From: Bradyrhizobium ottawaense
GTDB taxonomy: Bacteria; Pseudomonadota; Alphaproteobacteria; Rhizobiales; Xanthobacteraceae
NCBI RefSeq assembly: GCF_900099825.1
Contig: NZ_LT629693.1
Coordinates: 5,467,001-5,531,000, forward strand
Reading direction: 5' to 3'
Length of the DNA stretch: 64,000 nt
Each line of letters begins with the position of its first letter. Position 1 is the first letter of the stretch. The translations under genes were made by a program, and so were the position numbers. Shown one piece after another: positions 61,768 to 64,000 of this stretch. The notes beneath the pieces are model-generated. The model ran no database searches and had not been told where the DNA came from. It saw only the letters and a list, made by a program, of their open reading frames with translations.

Positions 61768-63228
61768 ATGAGACTTCGCGACCTCTTCAGCGACGACGCT
61801 GTGATCGAGCCGCAGGCGGCAGCCGTTGACGTCAAAGGCCTTGCGGTCGACAGCCGCGCGGTAAGACCGGGCGATCTGTTTTTTGCACTCGCCGGCAGCA
61901 AGACCGATGGCGCGCGCTTCATTGAATCAGCCATTGCCGCCGGCGCGGTTGCGGTCGCCTGCGATCACGCGCCATCCAGTGATCGTCGCATACCGTTTGT
62001 CGTCACCCCCAACCCGCGCCGCGCGCTGGCGCTGGCGGCGGCACGTTTTTATCCGCGGCAACCCGCGACGATCGCCGCCGTCACCGGCACCAGCGGCAAG
62101 ACCTCGGTCGCGGCATTTGCGCGCCAGGTCTGGGAGCGGCTCGGCCATGCTTCCGCCAGCATCGGCACCATCGGGCTGGTGTCGCCGAAGCGCACGGTTT
62201 ACGGCTCGCTGACGACGCCGGATCCGATCGCGCTTCACCGGCAGCTCGACGAAATCACCGCCGACGGCGTCACGCATCTGGCGTTCGAAGCGTCCTCGCA
62301 CGGGCTCGACCAGTTCAGGCTCGACGGTGTGCGCATCTCCGCCGGCGGCTTCACCAATCTCTCGCGCGACCACATGGATTATCATCCTGATGTCGCGCAT
62401 TACCTCGCTGCCAAACTGCGGCTGTTCCGCGATCTGGTTCCGCCCGGTGGCGCGGCCGTGATCTCGGCCGACCACGATTGCTCGCAGCAGGTGATCGATG
62501 CGGCGCGCTCGAAAAATCTGCGCGTCATCGCCGTGGGCCGCGACGCGGACGGGACAGGCGACGGCATTCGGCTGGTCGAGGCCACGGTCGAAGGCTTTGC
62601 GCAAAAGCTCGTGCTCGAACATCGCGGACAGCGGCACATGATCAAATTGCCGCTGGTCGGCGAGTTCCAGATCGAGAATGCGCTGGTCGCCGCAGGTCTC
62701 GCGATCGGCACCGGCAGTGAGCCGGCGGCCGTGTTCACGACACTCGAACATCTCGAAGGCGCCAAGGGTCGGCTGGAGCGCGTCGGCGAGCATAACGGCG
62801 CGCCGATCTTCGTCGATTACGCGCATAAGCCGGATGCGCTGGCGAAGGCGCTGCAGGCGCTGCGGCCTTACGCCAGCCGCAAGCTGGTGGTGGTGTTCGG
62901 CGCCGGTGGCGATCGCGATGCGGGCAAGCGCCCGATCATGGGCGCGATCGCGGCCGACAACGCCGACCATGTCATCGTCACCGATGACAATCCGCGCAGC
63001 GAGAATCCCGCAACGATCCGCGCCGCGATCCTGGCCGAGGCGAAAGGCGCCGACGACATCGGCGATCGCGCCGAGGCGATCAAGGCCGGCATCTCGGCGC
63101 TGCAGCCCGGCGATGCGCTGCTGATCGCCGGCAAGGGCCACGAGACCGGACAGATCGTCGGCGACAAGGTTTTGCATTTCAGCGATCACGAGGCGGTGGC
63201 GGCCGCGCTCGCAGCGAGGGTTGCATGA
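61768..63228 (+). CDS. murE: UDP-MurNAc-tripeptide synthetase MurE (meso-DAP adding)
   Basis: 486 residues. N-terminal Mur ligase domain (VDSRAVRPGDLFFAL), ATP loop GTSGKTS (residues 107-113), TTPDPIALHRQLDE, and the C-terminal meso-DAP specificity motif DDNPRSENP. Adds diaminopimelate to UDP-MurNAc-L-Ala-D-Glu, consistent with a Gram-negative wall. Starts 42 bases after ftsI. Stop overlaps the murF ATG (ATGA). Confidence 0.97.
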   Translation: MRLRDLFSDDAVIEPQAAAVDVKGLAVDSRAVRPGDLFFALAGSKTDGARFIESAIAAGAVAVACDHAPSSDRRIPFVVTPNPRRALALAAARFYPRQPATIAAVTGTSGKTSVAAFARQVWERLGHASASIGTIGLVSPKRTVYGSLTTPDPIALHRQLDEITADGVTHLAFEASSHGLDQFRLDGVRISAGGFTNLSRDHMDYHPDVAHYLAAKLRLFRDLVPPGGAAVISADHDCSQQVIDAARSKNLRVIAVGRDADGTGDGIRLVEATVEGFAQKLVLEHRGQRHMIKLPLVGEFQIENALVAAGLAIGTGSEPAAVFTTLEHLEGAKGRLERVGEHNGAPIFVDYAHKPDALAKALQALRPYASRKLVVVFGAGGDRDAGKRPIMGAIAADNADHVIVTDDNPRSENPATIRAAILAEAKGADDIGDRAEAIKAGISALQPGDALLIAGKGHETGQIVGDKVLHFSDHEAVAAALAARVA

Positions 63229-64000
63229 GCGCTACGCCGTTGTGGACGATTGCCAAAGTGGCCCGCGCGTTGCGGGTATCGGGCGAGTTTCCGGACACGC
63301 CGATCGATTTCGTGACGCAGGACAGCCGGCTGGTAAAGCCGGGTTGCCTGTTCGTGGCACTCAGCGGCACGCCGAGCGGCGGCTTCATTTCGAGTTTTGC
63401 CAGCGCCCGCGACGGCTGGGAGTTCGCCGACAAGGCCGAGGCGTCAGGCGCGGTGGCCATGATTGTCCCGCACCGGATCGAAGGCGTGAAGATTCCGCAG
63501 CTCATCGTAAAGGACACGCTGATCGACGGCCTCTGGGGGCTGGCGCGCGCGGCGCGGGCGCGCTTTAGCGGCCCGGTGATCGGGCTCACCGGCAGCGCCG
63601 GCAAGACCAGCACCAAGGAATTCCTTGCCGCCTATCCGAACGCCTATGCCAGCCCCAGCAGCTTCAACAATTTCTGGGGCGTGCCCCTGACGCTGTGCAA
63701 TGCCAGCCCGCGCGCCAGCGTGTGGGTCGTCGAAATGGGCATGAACCAGACCGGCGAGATCGCGCGGCTGAGCGAACTGACGAAGCCGACCGTGGCGCTG
63801 GTGGTGAACGTGCAGCCGGTGCATCTGGAAAAGCTCGGCAGTCTGGAGGCGATCCGGCGCGAGAAAGTGAGCATCGCACTCGGCCTGCCCAAAGACGGCG
63901 TGCTGGTATTGCCGACCGACGTCGACGCGCCGGAGTGGAACGGCAAGGTGGTTCGTTTCGGCGAGGCATCCGAGGTAAAGGCGTTGAATCATTCGGCGCA
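63225..64000 (+). CDS. murF: UDP-MurNAc-tripeptide-D-Ala-D-Ala ligase MurF, N-terminal part
   Basis: 258 codons are visible; the gene continues past the right edge. Starts at the ATG at 63225, overlapping the murE stop. DSRLVKPGCLFVAL and ATP loop GLTGSAGKTSTKEFLA are the Mur ligase domain 1 and 2 motifs; NNFWGVPLTLCNASP and MGMNQTGEI support MurF. Adds D-Ala-D-Ala to complete the UDP-MurNAc-pentapeptide. Translationally coupled with murE. Confidence 0.95.
   Translation, partial: MSATPLWTIAKVARALRVSGEFPDTPIDFVTQDSRLVKPGCLFVALSGTPSGGFISSFASARDGWEFADKAEASGAVAMIVPHRIEGVKIPQLIVKDTLIDGLWGLARAARARFSGPVIGLTGSAGKTSTKEFLAAYPNAYASPSSFNNFWGVPLTLCNASPRASVWVVEMGMNQTGEIARLSELTKPTVALVVNVQPVHLEKLGSLEAIRREKVSIALGLPKDGVLVLPTDVDAPEWNGKVVRFGEASEVKALNHSA

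Overview
The window looks like a chromosomal segment of a Bradyrhizobium-type alphaproteobacterium (Nitrobacteraceae). This is inferred from the high GC content, from several families of imperfect intergenic palindromes typical of that group, from the layout of the thi and dcw genes, and from the many small exported proteins. No tRNA, no complete rRNA, no CRISPR array and no transposase were seen. The left edge cuts thiG and the right edge cuts murF, so both ends continue.

Layout. 1-1.6 kb: thiamine operon thiO-thiS-thiG on the minus strand behind a TPP riboswitch. 1.6-5.2 kb: lytic transglycosylase, a small zinc-ribbon protein and an OmpR/EnvZ-type two-component pair. 5.3-9 kb: a Ser/Gly-rich protein, two PRC-barrel proteins, dodecin and an amino-acid-type ABC binding protein. 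9.2-19.5 kb: epimerase with a divergent XRE regulator, DUF4403 protein, PQQ-type sugar dehydrogenase, ketopantoate-reductase-like enzyme, a double-HTH protein, an NHL propeller, an L,D-transpeptidase and a TAXI-type binding protein. 19.7-25.6 kb: a group of lipid-related genes (GT4 glycosyltransferase, PmtA-like methyltransferase, Mpo1-like membrane protein, membrane-anchored class III aminotransferase, phosphatidylserine decarboxylase) and a Nudix hydrolase. 25.7-36.5 kb: a run of exported proteins (FecR-domain protein with Pro/Gln-rich tail, Cys-rich protein, divergent DUF2147 paralogs, two tandem caspase-like proteins, small secreted and 27-residue membrane proteins, extensin-like lipoprotein). 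36.5-40.9 kb: TetR-controlled molybdenum hydroxylase. 41.1-51.9 kb: diguanylate cyclase, TetR-controlled EmrAB-type efflux pair, outer-membrane barrel, ABC exporter with a leader region, EamA and TauE transporters. 52-57.1 kb: hydrolase, orphan receiver plus a decapitated HWE kinase, RNase P RNA (minus strand), PAS protein, DGPF/ECF sigma pair. 57.2-64 kb: amidase, then the dcw cluster rsmH-ftsL-ftsI-murE-murF on the plus strand.

How the genes fit together. Cell-wall and envelope functions dominate: transglycosylase, L,D-transpeptidase, extensin-like protein, amidase and dcw genes act on peptidoglycan, while the 19.7-25 kb block acts on phospholipid head groups or glycolipids. Regulation is mostly local: riboswitch for thi, divergent TetR operators for efflux and molybdenum hydroxylase, XRE regulator for the epimerase. 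The most interesting unexplained parts are the tandem caspase-like genes inside a cluster of exported proteins, the lipid gene block with start codons overlapping head to head, and the promoter/short ORF/hairpin leader in front of the ABC transporter at 47.5-47.9 kb.
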